The notes under the pieces were generated by a model. That model ran no database searches and was not told the DNA's origin. It saw only the letters and a program-made list of their open reading frames with translations. Source: Odiellus spinosus (taxonomy: Eukaryota > Arthropoda > Arachnida > Opiliones > Phalangiidae). Taken from it: DNA of 64,000 bases. Below are positions 13,401-24,856 of the stretch, one piece after another. How positions within the stretch are numbered: position 1 is the first letter of the stretch; every line of letters starts with the position of its first letter. Location of the stretch: NCBI GenBank assembly GCA_963920705.1, contig OY987239.1:12759004-12823003 (forward strand). The letters run 5' to 3'. The position numbers and the translations under genes were made by a program.

Positions 13401-16400
13401 TCCTATTAAAGGCTTAGAGATAAGGAAAAAAAAAGTTAAGACTAAATAGACATAAATTAGGCTTAACGAAACTATCTTCAAATCATTGCGAAATTGGCAG
13501 CAAAAAGAAACAAACGAGATAAATGAAAACGCAATAGTTTCCAAGATTTCAGACTAACAAAGCAAGTTGCAAGGTTTGTTTTAAAAATAGTTTAAAGGTT
13601 TTTTTACGACGCAGTTTTCGTAGAGTTTCATAATAGAAAACGCTTAACCAATCACCATTACTCCCGCGTTTTTTGAAAATTCGCTAAGCCTAACTCTTTA
13701 AATTTTTAGATTTGTTTTCAAATTATTCACAACAAACACACAAAGATGACACAAGCTAGTTTTAATCTAAAGAAATACGGGAAATATAAATCATATACGA
13801 TTCCTAGCTTTTTGGGTCAATTTTTTAAAAAACCCTGGGAGATTAATGTTACAAGAAATTATCAGTTTAATTCAATGGATATTGTTTGAAATAAACAGAA
13901 TAAAACGGAAGAGTTAGAGAAGAGAGTTAAACAATTAGCCTTGAACTATATTACAGTTTTTAGGTTGGGAGATATCTCCAGGAACGAACAGATTAATGAT
14001 AGTTTCAAATTTACGACTACGAAGCTGCTCCGCTTATCAGAATTGAAAATTGATTTCTTTAGAGACCTTAAAAATATGCCTATGTGGAAAATTTGGCCTT
14101 TTCAACACTCCTTGATTGAAATGAGAGTGATAAATAAAGATTTAAAATGTCTATTTGCCCGAGAATCACGTCCTTCATTAACTCTGTGGGCCAACTATTC
14201 AAATTCGATTAATAATCAGATAAAAAACAATTTGTAAATTAATAAATAAGCCTTGGTCTTTGACAAACTTTAAAGGGACAATCTGCTATTTGAAAATCCC
14301 CTTTAAAGTCGGCTTTTCTCGCGTAGCAGACGACGTCAATGGGCATAAAAATCAAGATTATTTTCAAGGGACATATTAAAGCAGATATATATAATCAGCC
14401 CCTTTAAAGGTCATATCTGTCCAATTTTACACGCTATTCAATTATGCATACAGTCTAGCTTTAAATATACAATTCTCATTGTTAAAATCGTCTGCTAAGC
14501 TAGAAAAAAAGGCGACTTTAAAGGGGATTCAAAAATAGCAGATAATACCTTTAAAGTTTAATTTCCTTACATAACAATGCTAAATTCTTGAGCAGATGAG
14601 CCCTTTAAACGCTTAGGGGGGCGTGGACTCTCCTACCCCCTTGTCATTGACGAAGCCTAAATTTTTAAGAGGTGGGGCAATCGCCCCCTAGATAGTGTAT
14701 GGATTACGTTTTTAAGTGTTAATCTATGTCCTGTAAGTTAAATTTTATTTTTAATCTAAGCTTCAAGGTTAAATCAAAATCTACTCGAAGTAAACATGGT
14801 TTATTCCCGATAGAATTTCCCCGAAATTTTAAGAGACCCACGTCTAATTTCCCCTAAAAATCAATACCTTTAAAAACCCAGAATTATGATTCCCCGAAGT
14901 TTCTAGATTTATCCAGAACTAAAATAAATATAAGTTGAACAAGAACTTAACTAGATCTAACCTTTATCATAAAACAAAACCAAATGTTAACTCATTCTGT
15001 TAATAAAACAAAAGCAACGACTACCTAGAACGCGTACTCGTAAGATTTCCAGCTGGTTAATCAGAATCGTCTGCTTATATTTCAACTATCCTTTCATTGG
15101 TTGTTTTAATTCGTGCCAAAGACAATGGAGATAATAATTTTAAGTGGACGAACAGCTTACGATTATTATAATATATGATAATTAGGAGACTACGCTGAGT
15201 TAGAAACGTAGGTACAAATGTTACCCTATTTTTTTTTAATTATATAAGTAGCATATGGCAAAGGTAACTACTAAGGGGGGTATGAATTAAACAGTATCCT
15301 CAAAGTTTACTAATTTTTAATTATCAGCGCGTGGCGTTAAGCCTAAATACTAAAGTTGAATAACAATCGCAAGGGGTGTAAAAAATTTACCATTTTCTAT
15401 TCGTTGAAACCCTGGGAGATAATTTATTATTACAAAAACCGGCGCAAAGGGATGACTGGGCACAAAAGGACTCGGAGCAGAGCTCACTAGCCTTCTTAAG
15501 TTTTTCATTGATTTTTTGACTCGGACATTTACGGTACAGTAATAATAGCAGAGACAAACTGACTAGACATCTGGCTGCCAGCGGTCCAAGAGCTTTTTTT
15601 TCCCCTCAAAAAATGTTTAGGAACATGAATCATTAGACACACGCTTATTGCTAAAAAAAAACACCCCCTAAATTTTTAAGGGGCCAAAAAATGGGGTTAC
15701 TTATTGATTTTTTAACCAAAAGAATGTCAAAAATGGAATAGGAGTCGTTGACAGTTATTTAAAAATAAGATCTTTAAGGCGATGTCAACCTTTGACACTA
15801 ATTAGCGCAGCTGAGAAATATCTAAACCTTTAAATTTAAAAAGAAAAATGTGTATCATTTTACTACAGTACCCTAAAAGCGCACCGTATAATCTTACAGT
15901 AAAGATCGTGTGTTAATATTTTGAAGCCTCAAAGCTGCTTTCAAAGAATTAAGTCTATTTATTACCACCCCTTAGGTTGACAAAAAAAATACGCCTACTT
16001 TGTATCCCCCCTCAGTAATTCGTAAGAGTCAACGTGTCGTCAAGTAAATTCAATCTTATCAGCTAATTTCGTATTGAAGAGAAACACTGGCAATCCAAAA
16101 AACAAACACCTCCTGATACGCTTATTATTCCCATTAGTAAATCCCAGTAATAAATTTTATTTTTTCTATAAGGAGGGAGAGATCTACAATAGAAAAAGAT
16201 AAAAATAATTTTCCAGTATTTCGTAATCAAACCCTGGCAATAAATTCACGAGGCCTATCCTAGCCACGTTCTATTAAAAGCCCGCATTGCTGGAAGCCTG
16301 ATTAGGCTTAGCTACTTTCGTCGATTTCCGGCGATAACATCGGAAGTAAACTTTCCTCGACATTTAACTACCTTAGAATAAATTCCGAGGATAATTTACC

Positions 16401-16778
16401 GTAAAAACGAAATAAAAATCAACTTTTATTTCCCTTTCATCGGTTATTTTTTTTAAATTATTTCCTTCCTAGTTTCGCTCGGAATCGTACGAAACGCGAG
16501 CCACGTGCAAAATTTAGGGGCGGTACGTAAACAAGATTGCCACGTGATTTGAAAATCGCTTTCTCGGCAGCGGAAGCTCGCGAGCCTAGCGCCGGGAATA
16601 GGAAACTACCGCCGTGACACGAGCAAAAATCCCAGGGGCCGAGGCTTAGCGAATCCCTTATTTTTCCCCCGAGTCCCGTAGGGCTAGAAGCCGAGCGATA
16701 ACGAGTCAACCGATAAAAAAAAAAAAAAAAATAACCCCCGAAGCCGAATTAAGATATTTAACTTACGTTGTTCGACAT
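7495..16778 (-). CDS. orb: CPEB1/Orb cytoplasmic polyadenylation element-binding protein
   Basis: Ten exons join in phase: 16778-16767, 13315-13162, 12831-12775, 12691-12243, 10591-10354, 9300-9097, 9023-8893, 8830-8632, 7867-7773 and 7704-7495 (TAA). They give 582 aa, close to vertebrate CPEB1. The N-terminal half is Ser/Asn-rich and carries [14 protein letters not shown], a conserved CPEB1 block. RRM1 starts near residue 329 ([12 protein letters not shown]), RRM2 near 441 ([14 protein letters not shown]), and the C-terminal ZZ-type zinc domain spans about 525-575 ([16 protein letters not shown]). CPEB proteins bind U-rich elements in 3'UTRs and control poly(A) length and translation, notably in germline and neurons. 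All donors are GT; the weakest is GTTCGT after exon 9023-8893, beside a 62-bp intron. Exon 1 encodes only MSNN. The acceptor of exon 2 could also be 6 bp downstream (13309). Identity is very secure; the N-terminal exon boundaries are less so. Confidence 0.95.
7930..8590. repeat. six diverged ~120-bp repeats in an orb intron
   Basis: Six copies of the core GAAAGTAGGCTTAGCAAGGA lie near 7936, 8041, 8149, 8290, 8420 and 8550, spaced about 105-140 bp. Adjacent sequence (AATCTGAAAG before, TCAAAA after, and a TAATTTTCTA word between) is also shared. The array fills the intron between the exon ending at 8632 and the one starting at 7867. Confidence 0.75.
9485..10290. repeat. 50-bp minisatellite in an orb intron
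   Basis: There are about 16 tandem units of 50 bp, with a 47-bp variant lacking CTC. Each contains AAGCAGACGACAGTAAGACT and TCTATCCGCTATTTGACCTC. Across each unit junction TATTTGA and TCAAATA form a 7-bp stem with an 8-nt loop. Higher-order copies (a 47-bp unit followed by TACAGTAAG variants) repeat, which shows segmental duplication. The array lies in the intron just upstream of the RRM1 exon. Confidence 0.9.
11043..11090. other. near-perfect 21-bp hairpin
   Basis: Positions 11043-11063 pair with 11070-11090 with one mismatch around a 6-nt loop. The stem begins AAAGGGAGAATG, the same word that ends the foldback elements at 17945, 27512 and 42353, so this is probably a minimal deletion derivative of that family. 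It lies in an orb intron. A second, shorter perfect 10-bp hairpin (AACTTTCCTC/GAGGAAAGTT) is at 11314-11342. Confidence 0.7.
12107..12213. repeat. 16-bp perfect inverted repeat next to an orb 5' splice site
   Basis: AGGCTTAGCTGGGATC (12107-12122) is repeated in perfect inverse at 12198-12213, 75 bp away. In the direction of orb transcription the hairpin begins 24 nt after the GTAAGT donor of the 449-bp exon (exon end 12243). Confidence 0.7.
12775..12831 (-). CDS. orb: 57-bp frame-neutral exon of orb
   Basis: This small exon (AG at 12833-12832, GTTAGC donor at 12774) begins and ends in phase 1, exactly matching its neighbours. It encodes [20 protein letters not shown] across the joins. Because it is 19 codons long, skipping it keeps the frame, so it may be alternatively spliced. 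The peptide resembles the segment following the DNS-L-D block of CPEB1. The following intron is only 83 bp and the donor is sub-optimal. Confidence 0.7.
13320..16766. other. first intron of orb
   Basis: This 3.4-kb intron holds no recognised gene. It contains a foldback element (14264-14559), scattered GCAGACGA and AGGCTTAG words, and AT-rich unique sequence. A 98-codon ORF on the plus strand at 13941-14237 has no recognisable domain and was not accepted. Confidence 0.6.
14264..14559. mobile_element. foldback element with ~72-bp imperfect inverted arms
   Basis: The left arm 14264-14336 and right arm 14487-14559 are inverted copies. Both contain AAACTTTAAAGG, an ATCTGCTATTT-type word, ATCCCCTTTAAAGTCG and AGCAGACGA. 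The interior has no ORF. A diverged relative of one arm is seen at 58472-58560. No clear target duplication was found. Confidence 0.6.
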
Positions 16779-17500
16779 TTTCGGGACTTTGTCGTCCTTA
16801 AAATACGGTGTTTCGTTGAATATCGCGAAACCAAATTTCGTATCCGATAATATTTAAAAACAGACCGAAATTTAAGATTAAAATTTTTACGCGATCAACG
16901 CGTAATAGAGCCAGCCGAGTGTTGAGCGAGGTTTTAAAATCAATTTAATTCGCGGAGACGAAGATATTGCGAGGCGAGCTCGCGATAAAATACTGCAACT
17001 CGAAAAAGAGTTATTATTATAAATACGCTAAAAAATCATTCGCGAATACACATCGTTTAAAAATTCCGAGGTGAAGTCCGACTTGGAGCGAGCTTACAAA
17101 GCTAATAGACGATTTTTACACTTTCCCGAGTCTACGTCGCCACGCGGTATCGGCTGAGTCACTTTTTAGACTGGCGCTAGCTACGGCCGGGTTTGTTCAC
17201 GTGGACTACAGTCTCGCGCCAACGGAGAGAGATAGAGGCAGCGGGAGAGAAAAAGGGGGCGGAGCTACGGCTACATGTAGACGAATTACGCTGTACGTCT
17301 ACGCGTCATTCCCGGCGCCTATTTTTCCCCGTTGCGAAGAGTCTTAGAAAATACAAGACGACTTTGGCTTCCAAGGGGTCACTAAAAAACCAAAAAAATA
17401 GACCAATATTCTTAGGCCTAATTATTTTTTTTTCCATAAAGATAAGGGCCTACAAAATTCTTATCAACCCGTAGTAACGCAACCCACAAACCAGCTGATT
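16779..17500 (-). promoter_or_regulatory. orb 5'UTR and promoter region, CpG-richer island
   Basis: The sequence upstream of the orb ATG (16778) is clearly richer in G+C and CpG than the surroundings. The island extends from about 16450 to 17350 and so also covers the first donor. No certain TATA box or start site was identified. ORFs in this region (16458-16709 minus, 17193-17474 plus) look like by-products of high G+C and were rejected. Confidence 0.45.
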
Positions 17501-17944
17501 TTTTTTTGTTTGTTGAAGAAGCAGACGCCCCCTTAGTGAGGACCGTAGTTAGGGTGCAGAAATAGGCCTAATTAATCGCCGGAAGAACTTCCCCCCACCG
17601 CGACAAATCGGAAATAATATAATATCGATATGAAAAAATCTGCCACGGCATATTATAATTTTACGCTACGTTGGAGAAATAACTCTCAAAAACGCGGAAA
17701 GTTAAATATTTTAATCGTCTACTTCCGATAATTTTCAAAAGAAAACAAAAGTTTTTATAACGTCGAAAGAATTTCCCTCAAACTTAATCGGATGTTTTAG
17801 ATAAAGGGGTAGGTTTTTCTTTTAAAAAATCGTCTGCTTGAATTATTATTTGATTGCTATTAAAACTATTCGACGATTTATTTTAAAGACCACTTGCAAC
17901 GGAAGAATACGATTAAATTTAACTTAAACCTAAGCCTATTTCTT

Positions 17945-18612
17945 AAAGGGAGAATGCAACTTAAAAGAAGGGGTCTAAATAGGCCTAATTTAACAGTAAA
18001 CAAATTTAGAAACAAATATTAAACTAGAAATAAATTTAAATGGAGAACTCCCCGACCAATGACATTGATCGATGACTCTTATATGCTGAAAATGGGATCT
18101 CCATGATCATTGGTTGCTACTCCTTATACTACGGAGTATTCAGGAAATCTCCATGAATCCAGCTAAGCCTATTTTGATGCTAAGTTTTAAATATATTTCT
18201 ACTTTAATATGTTTTATCAGAAGTAGATGAAACCCTCCTTTGAAGTCTATTACTCCCTGGTCTTGTCTACCCCTCTCTGTATGGGTTAGTTTTAAAAAGC
18301 GCGATTCGTACGCCTCCTAACGGTAGATATTTTCGGAGCGGGAGTTCGTCCACCGAATATCTCTAGCAGCCTCGGAGTTCGTCCAAAAAACGTCGTCGTT
18401 TGTGGAGAGAGAGAATTTCCAATTTTCCGTAGACAGGGGGGATGAAGTAGGACCCCTCCGATCTCGTAAAATTGGGAATTTTACCCATACAGAGAGGAGC
18501 GCTATATCGAACATTAGAGTAGTAGACTTCAAAGGAGGGTTTCATCGGCTTCTGGTTTTATGGATTAAGCCTATTTAAACGTTAAGGAGTAGTTTGTTTG
18601 TGTTCTGCCTTT
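17945..18612. mobile_element. foldback element C, copy 1, split by a MITE
   Basis: The left end is AAAGGGAGAATGCAAC and the degraded right end is TTCTGCCTTT. The interior is palindromic, with TAGGCCTAAT, AATATTAAACTAGAAATAAA and ATGAATCCAGCTAAGCCTA words shared with the copies at 27512 and 42353. MITE copy 1 (18218-18554) is inserted in its right arm with a GTTTTAT target duplication, so element C is older than that insertion. Confidence 0.75.
18218..18554 (+). mobile_element. CAGAAG MITE, copy 1
   Basis: This 337-bp member has ends CAGAAGTAGATGAAACCC and ..TCATCGGCTTCTG. The 7-bp target duplication GTTTTAT is perfect. The family shares ~32-bp terminal inverted repeats, a GC-richer interior with two GGAGTTCGTCC words, and no coding capacity. 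ORFs called in it are artefacts of the repeat. It is nested in element C. Confidence 0.92.
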
Positions 18613-19121
18613 AAGTGGTTAATCCCTAGGCTTTAGCAGTTGTAGGCCAACAATAGCAGACGATTTTTTTGGAGGTTTTTACTCCCTGCAATCGATTATG
18701 TTGTAAACCCCCACTTGAAATTATTTTTATTTTATTTTTATACTTGAATTGCTGGAATTGCAATTAGTTCAAGTCGTTATAATTTATTCGGAAGGAACTG
18801 ATCTCATTTGGGTAAAAATGCATTGAAAATGAACCCAAGTTTTTAAAAAGTAAACATACAAATATAAAACCATAAGTAAATTATTGCCTATCTTCCTATA
18901 AGTTAGACAAAATATTTAAGAGTCGATTTTACATTTGATTTACTGACACACTACCATTTCTAAATCGGTTTGAAACGGCTTCAAGGCCTAGTATGAACGC
19001 GGCTTATATGGAACCCTCGCGATAGCTAATAGGGGTGGATGATTATCCAATAGGAGACGTGCATCCACGTAAAATAATCAAGAGGTTATTATTCCAATTT
19101 TGGAAGGTTAATTATTTTAAC

Positions 19122-19448
19122 CAGAAGTAGATGAAACCCTCCTTTGAAGTCTACTACTCTAATGTTCGATATAGCGCTCCTCTCTGTATGGGTAAAATTC
19201 ACAATTTTACGAGATCGGAGGGGTCCTACTTCATACCCCCCTGTCTACGGAAAATTGGAAATTCTCTCTCTCCACAAACGACGACGTTTTTTTGACGAAC
19301 TCCGAGGCTGCTAGAGACGAACTCCCGCTCCGAAAATATCTACCGTTAGGAGGCGTACGAATCGCGCTTTTTAAAACTAACCCATACAGAGAGGGGTAGA
19401 CAAGACCAGGGAGTAATAGACTTCAAAGGAGGGTTTCATCGGCTTCTG
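19122..19448 (-). mobile_element. CAGAAG MITE, copy 2
   Basis: This 327-bp copy is in the opposite orientation to copy 1. It is short because part of the interior (the ATATTCGGTGG segment) is deleted. The target duplication TTTTAAC is perfect. Confidence 0.92.
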
Positions 19449-19850
19449 TTTTAACGCGACAGCTGTTTTGTTGTCCAACTTATATATTCATAATCTACTT
19501 ATGGTCTTACGCATCCATAGTTGAAAATATTTGAGGAGGGGTTCTTTTTAAGAGTTCAAAGTTCAATTTCTATCAAATCGAAGTGTTAAGATATGGGTAA
19601 ATATTTTGAAAATAGACTTGTTCTTGTATCACAGCGAAGTCCAAGTGATATCCTCTTTAAAATCGACTGATAAACCAAAATTCACGAGGGAACTAAGTAT
19701 AGGACCATATAATTTAACTTAAGTCGTCAGCAGTTAGTTCAAAAAACAAGATTTGAATTTACTACGAAAAAACTAAGAATAATTATTTAAAACTAGAAAA
19801 AATTAAGTATTTAAGTTAATTGTTTAAATTAAAATACAAATACGTAAGAC

Positions 19851-20187
19851 CAGAAGCCGATGAAACCCTCCTTTGAAGTCTACTACTCCAATGTTCCATA
19901 TAGCGCTCCTCTCTGTATGGGTAAAATTCACAATTTTACGAGATCGGAGGGGTCCTACTTCATCCCCCCTGTCTACGGAAAATTGGAAATTCTCTCTCTC
20001 CACAAACGACGACGTTTTTTGGACGAACTCCGAGGCTGCTAGAGATATTCGCTGGACGAACTCCCGCTCCGAAAACATCTACCGTTAGGAGGCGTACGAA
20101 TCGCGCCTTTTGAGAATAACCCATACAGAGAGGGGTAGACAAGACCCGGGAGTAATAGACTTCAAAGGAGGGTTTCATCGGCTTCTG
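19851..20187 (-). mobile_element. CAGAAG MITE, copy 3
   Basis: This 337-bp copy has a perfect GTAAGAC target duplication and is inverted relative to copy 1. The next 35 bp contain a decayed GGGAGAGTGCAACCC end of the element-C type. Confidence 0.92.
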
Positions 20188-20824
20188 GTAAGACGTATCA
20201 AATTATAGGGAGAGTGCAACCCAACAAAAGAGTCGTTTACTTTCCCTTTGTAATATGTTATAGATTTATGGCACTATAGCATGTCTTATCTTCAATTTAC
20301 TTGACGCAACATCAAAAGATATTACGAGAGAATTAGAAAATAAAGACATCACAGTCCGAGTGACTAGGGTCCCTGAGTCTCACACACGTGATGACGAATC
20401 ATTTAGTTTACGAAAAAAAACATCGCGTGGTCAGACTTGATTCATAGACTAAGCGTATTTACCTGTAAATACGAAAGATATCATACTAGAGAGAGTCATC
20501 TGACCCCTTTTAAATCCCCCTAAAATTACGAATCAGAAGCCGCGGAGCCAACCAGGTTGGAGTCACCCAACCCACCGCGGACAAGAGGCAGCTCCGAGAT
20601 GTCTGTCTCCCCAGCGCAAGTGTGAGTGAGACAGAGAAGTCTATTGCCCGGGAAACGTTTATGAAAAACGCCAAGGTTTCTATCGATTGATGAATTAAAG
20701 CGTTAAATAATACTTCCCCTATAAGTACGAGAAAATCTACGATCTGGATTTTAAGAGGGAAAGAGCCATGTTAGATCACGCGCTTTTCTTTAATAAATCT
20801 CGTGATTTTTAGAGATTGCGCGTA

Positions 20825-21598
20825 TTTGATGAGATTTCCCGCGATTTTGATTAGATTTCCCGCGTTTTTGATCAGATTTCCCGCGTTTTTGATCAGATTT
20901 CCCGCGTTTTTGATTAGATTTCCCGCGTTTTTGATTAGATTTCCCGCGTTTTTGATTAGATTTCCCGCGATTTTGATTAGATTTCCCGCGTTTTTGATTA
21001 GATTTCCCGCGTTTTTGATTGATTGGATTTCCCGCGTTTTTGATCGGATTTCCCGCGTTTTTGATTGGATTTCCCGCGTTTTTGATCGGATTTCCCGCGT
21101 TTTTGATCGGATTTCCCGCGTTTTTGATCGGATTTCCCGCGTTTTTGATCGGATTTCCCGCGTTTTTGATCGGATTTCCCGCGTTTTTGATCGGATTTCC
21201 CGCGTTTTTGATTGATTGGATTTCCCGCGTTTTTGATTGATTGGATTTCCCGCGTTTTTGATCGAATTTCCCGCGTTTTTGTTTGATTGGATTTCCCGCG
21301 TTTTTGATTGATTAGATTTCCCGCGTTTTTGATCGAATTTCCCGCGTTTTTGATTAGATTTCCCGCGTTTTTGATTAGATTTCCCGCGTTTTTGATTGAT
21401 TGGATTTCCCGCGTTTTTGATTGATTGGATTTCCCGCGTTTTTGATTGATTGGATTTCCCGCGTTTTTGATTAGATTTCCCGCGTTTTTGATTAGATTTC
21501 CCGCGTTTTTGATCGAATTTCCCGCGTTTTTGATCGAATTTCCCGCGTTTTTGATCGGATTTCCCGCGTTTTTGATCGGATTTCCCGCGTTTTTGATC
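20825..21598. repeat. 21/25-bp minisatellite with 35 TTTCCCGCG cores
   Basis: By count, 35 copies of TTTCCCGCG are spaced 21 bp apart, with 25-bp variants containing an extra GATT. The unit is GATCGGATTTCCCGCGTTTT plus T. The core is invariant while the linker (GATTAGA, GATCGGA, GATTGATTGGA, GATCGAA) varies. TTTCCCGC matches the E2F/DP consensus. Reading frames through it (for example 20802-21215) are repeat artefacts. Confidence 0.93.
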
Positions 21599-21599
21599 T

Positions 21600-22281
21600 A
21601 CTACTACTACTAATTGCCCCAGAACACTGCATCAATGCTTTTGAAAGTGTTAATTACGTTCTTGTTTAACTTACAAGCTAACAATTATGAACTTATGTTG
21701 ATTCGAATGGAGCCAGGTTGCTTCTTAACCGTATTAGAGTGTTACTCACGAACACGCGTTATACGTAACATACACGCAAAGATAGACACGTAGGCTTTGC
21801 CCGTTTGCCGGGAACTCTCGTGCCTAAAGGGGGAAACCTAGTTGGGAATCAATAAGCAAGGCGACAACGAAGAGTCCGCCAAGAGACTGAAAATCGCCTG
21901 GATAAAATAGGCCAGACATAAAAGCAACCTATATCCATTAAAACAAGAACTAATTACGCATTCTAAGAACATACATTTCTTTGGCAAAATTTGTATGGTA
22001 TTTTGTAGATCATTCTTGATTTTGCCTAGCTTAATAATATTAGCAAAGGTCCCCCTAAAGATTTGTTTCATATCCCATCACTTAAAAAATGGACAAAAAA
22101 AGTCATCACCCCTGTCTTGCTCCTGAGTAATTTGGACTCTTCCCGGATATTTTGAGTCAGGATAGAGATACGGCTTGCCTATATCGCCTCCCCCCTTAAC
22201 TCCGGGATTAATTTCTCCTTGGTTCCTCAGTTTACTATTTACACTGCAACTGCAACCGCTAGTGTCTCTCAAATCTGATAG
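21600..22281. other. unique sequence, part of a larger repeat
   Basis: No gene was recognised. Positions 22093-22135 (AAAAAAAGTCATCACCCCTG and following) recur at 40171-40203 beside MITE copy 9, so the right part belongs to a larger duplicated unit. Confidence 0.5.
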
Positions 22282-22621
22282 CAGAAGCCGATGAAACCCT
22301 CCTTTGAAGTCTATTACTCCCGGGTCTTGTCTACCCCTCTCTGTACGGGTTAGTTTCAAAAAGCGCGAGTCGTACGCCTCCTAACGGTAGATATTTTCGG
22401 AGCGGGAGTTCGTCCACCGAATATCTCTAGCAGCCTCGGAGTTCGTCCAAAAAAACGTCGTCGTTTGTGGAGAGAGAGAATTTCCAATTTTCCGTAGACA
22501 GGGGGGTATGAAGTAGGACCCCTTCCGATCTCGTAAAATTGGGAATTTTACCCATACAGAGAGGAGCGCTATATCGAACATTAGAGTAGTAGACTTCAAA
22601 GGAGGGTTTCATCGGCTTCTG
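22282..22621 (+). mobile_element. CAGAAG MITE, copy 4
   Basis: This 340-bp copy is flanked by CTGATAG and CTGATAA (6 of 7 identical). Its right flank (TAAGCTACGGGGTGTTGTTT) recurs inverted at the left of copy 9. Confidence 0.92.
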
Positions 22622-23325
22622 CTGATAATATTAAGCTACGGGGTGTTGTTTACTTTTATGGAGAATAAAATCATTAACTTTTGATAACATATTATATGGT
22701 TCTACGTACTTGAAGAGGGTATTATTCGTACAATTCTTATTTTAATTTTCAATATTGTTCATTGTGCCTTTTTACACAATTGCATATTGATAGGGAAAGC
22801 AATATTACGTGATAAAATCAAAATGATAATGAGTAAGACCTTTATTTTCCCTATATATATACTTTTAATAGGTTATGGTACACGTTATTAGGCACCAAGG
22901 CTATATGATATTACCTATTATCTTCGTACGAAGTTATTTTAGTCACTTTATATAATATATTTATTATTGAAAGGCGGGTAGGTAGAAGGTCATTTCAATG
23001 GGATCTGTTATTTCCAATATCTCTTCCAAAATTAATTGTTTTTAAAGGCGCGTCGTCATGATCATCAATTAAATTATAATAATTAATTAATTATTAAAAT
23101 AGTTTATTTTCGGAACATAATTAACCAAAAAATCTATTTGAATTGATATGGATTCAAGTACTTTTACGAGAAAGACCGCGCGAAAACGACTTTATCACTC
23201 TAGTGCCCTAGAGTGATGACGTAGAATGAGGGGAATTTTAATTTTGAATAATTCATAAAAGCTAGAATTTGTAAAAAAATGGTGTCACCCTCCCTTTGAA
23301 GTAAATCTTAAGGTTTAAGAATAAT

Positions 23326-23663
23326 CAGAAGCCAATGAAACCCTCCTTTGAAGTCTATTACTCCCTGGTCTTGTCTAACCCTCTCTGTATGGGTTAGTTT
23401 CAAAAAGCGCGATTCGTACGCCTCCTAACGGTAGATATTTTCGGAGCGGGAGTTCGTCCACCGAATATCTCTAGCAGCCTTGGAGTTCGTCAAAAAAACG
23501 TCGTCGTTTGTGGAGAGAGAGAATTTCCAATTTTCCATAGACAGGGGGGGATGAAGTAGGACCCCTCCGATCTCGTAAAATTGGGAATTTTACCCATACA
23601 GAGAGGAGCGCTATATCGAACATTAGAGTAGTAAACTTCAAAGGAGGGTTTCATCGGCTTCTG
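23326..23663 (+). mobile_element. CAGAAG MITE, copy 5
   Basis: This 338-bp copy has a perfect GAATAAT target duplication. Just upstream (about 23130-23250) is a decayed fragment of the second MITE family, with TTCAAGTACTTTTACGAGAA and GCGCGAAAACGAC words. Confidence 0.92.
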
Positions 23664-24046
23664 GAATAATTGACTTTCGCTCTAAAATGCGATGACCTTT
23701 AATATCTAATTGCCTAGATCATTGTAAGATGATTCGAAATATACGAACAGACACTGACCACGTGGACAATGAAACTAGAGAACTCTCCTCACGATGCCCT
23801 TTCAACGTGACATACAAAAAACACATCAGGATCAATAAGTTCACGTTTTCCTCGTGGATAATATTTTATCATACGTGCACAAATTTTTTTCATACTATAA
23901 TCTTTTAAGAGTCCATTTTACAGGAGCGTAAAAGGGGTGTTAGGTAGTATTTTTCTCTGTCATTGGGTTTTCCTACAACTTGATTTTTTTTTTTATTAGA
24001 TAGTGATGTAACTTCATTATCATAAAACAATTCATTTAAATATAAT

Positions 24047-24385
24047 CAGAAGCCGATGAAACCCTCCTTTGAAGTCTACTACTCCAATGTTCGATATAGC
24101 GCTCCTCTCTGTATGGGTAAAATTCCCAATTTTACGAGATCGGAGGGGTCCTACTTCATACCCCCCTGTCTACGGAAAATTGGAAATTCTCTCTCTCCAC
24201 AAACGACGACGTTTTTTTGACGAACTCCGAGGCTGCTAGAGATATTCGGTGGACGAACTCCCGCTTCGAAAATATCTACCGTTAGGAGGCGTACGAATCG
24301 CGCTTTTTGAAACTAACCCATACAGAGAGTGGTAGACAAGACCCGGGAGTAATAGACTTCAAAGGGAGGGTTTCATCGGCTTCTG
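24047..24385 (-). mobile_element. CAGAAG MITE, copy 6
   Basis: This 339-bp copy has a perfect ATATAAT target duplication and is inverted relative to copy 1. Confidence 0.92.
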
Positions 24386-24856
24386 ATATAATTTTAAATA
24401 AATAACTAGAGCAAAAACCCATGAAAAACACCCATATTTTCAAGAATTTTAGGGAATTATCCAGACATTTCTAGAACTTAGAATAATTTTCTATATATCT
24501 AGACTTCTCTGGAAGTTTCTAGAAACTCTGGGAAAAATTACGGACATTGGAAATGAATGGCGTTTAATGATATGGAAATTTTGCAAATTTTCATTTCTTA
24601 GAAATTTAAAATTTTATCCTTGTAAGTTATAGCGGTATTATACGAACAAGGTACTAGTAAAACTAAAAATCGTCTGCCGTCTCAATGACGCGAGTTTAAA
24701 AATCAAAATGATTTCCTTGTAAAATTTGGCAACGTTTGGATTATTTCAAAGAACCCATCGTTAGAAAAGATTACATAGGAAAAGAATTTAATTTCAAAAC
24801 ATTAACTACGTAAAAGGGATAATTAAAGTAACCCCCCTAACGGATTTTTCATCAAC

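Noticed and set aside
13941-14237. 98-codon plus-strand ORF in orb intron 1
   Set aside because: No domain, signal or splice context; A/T-rich codons only.
16458-17474. ORFs in the CpG-richer region around orb exon 1
   Set aside because: No homology or splice structure; long frames are expected there because stop codons are rarer in GC-rich sequence.
20802-21240. ORFs of 137 and 73 codons (RFPAFLI / ISRVFDR)
   Set aside because: They are frames through the 21/25-bp TTTCCCGCG array.
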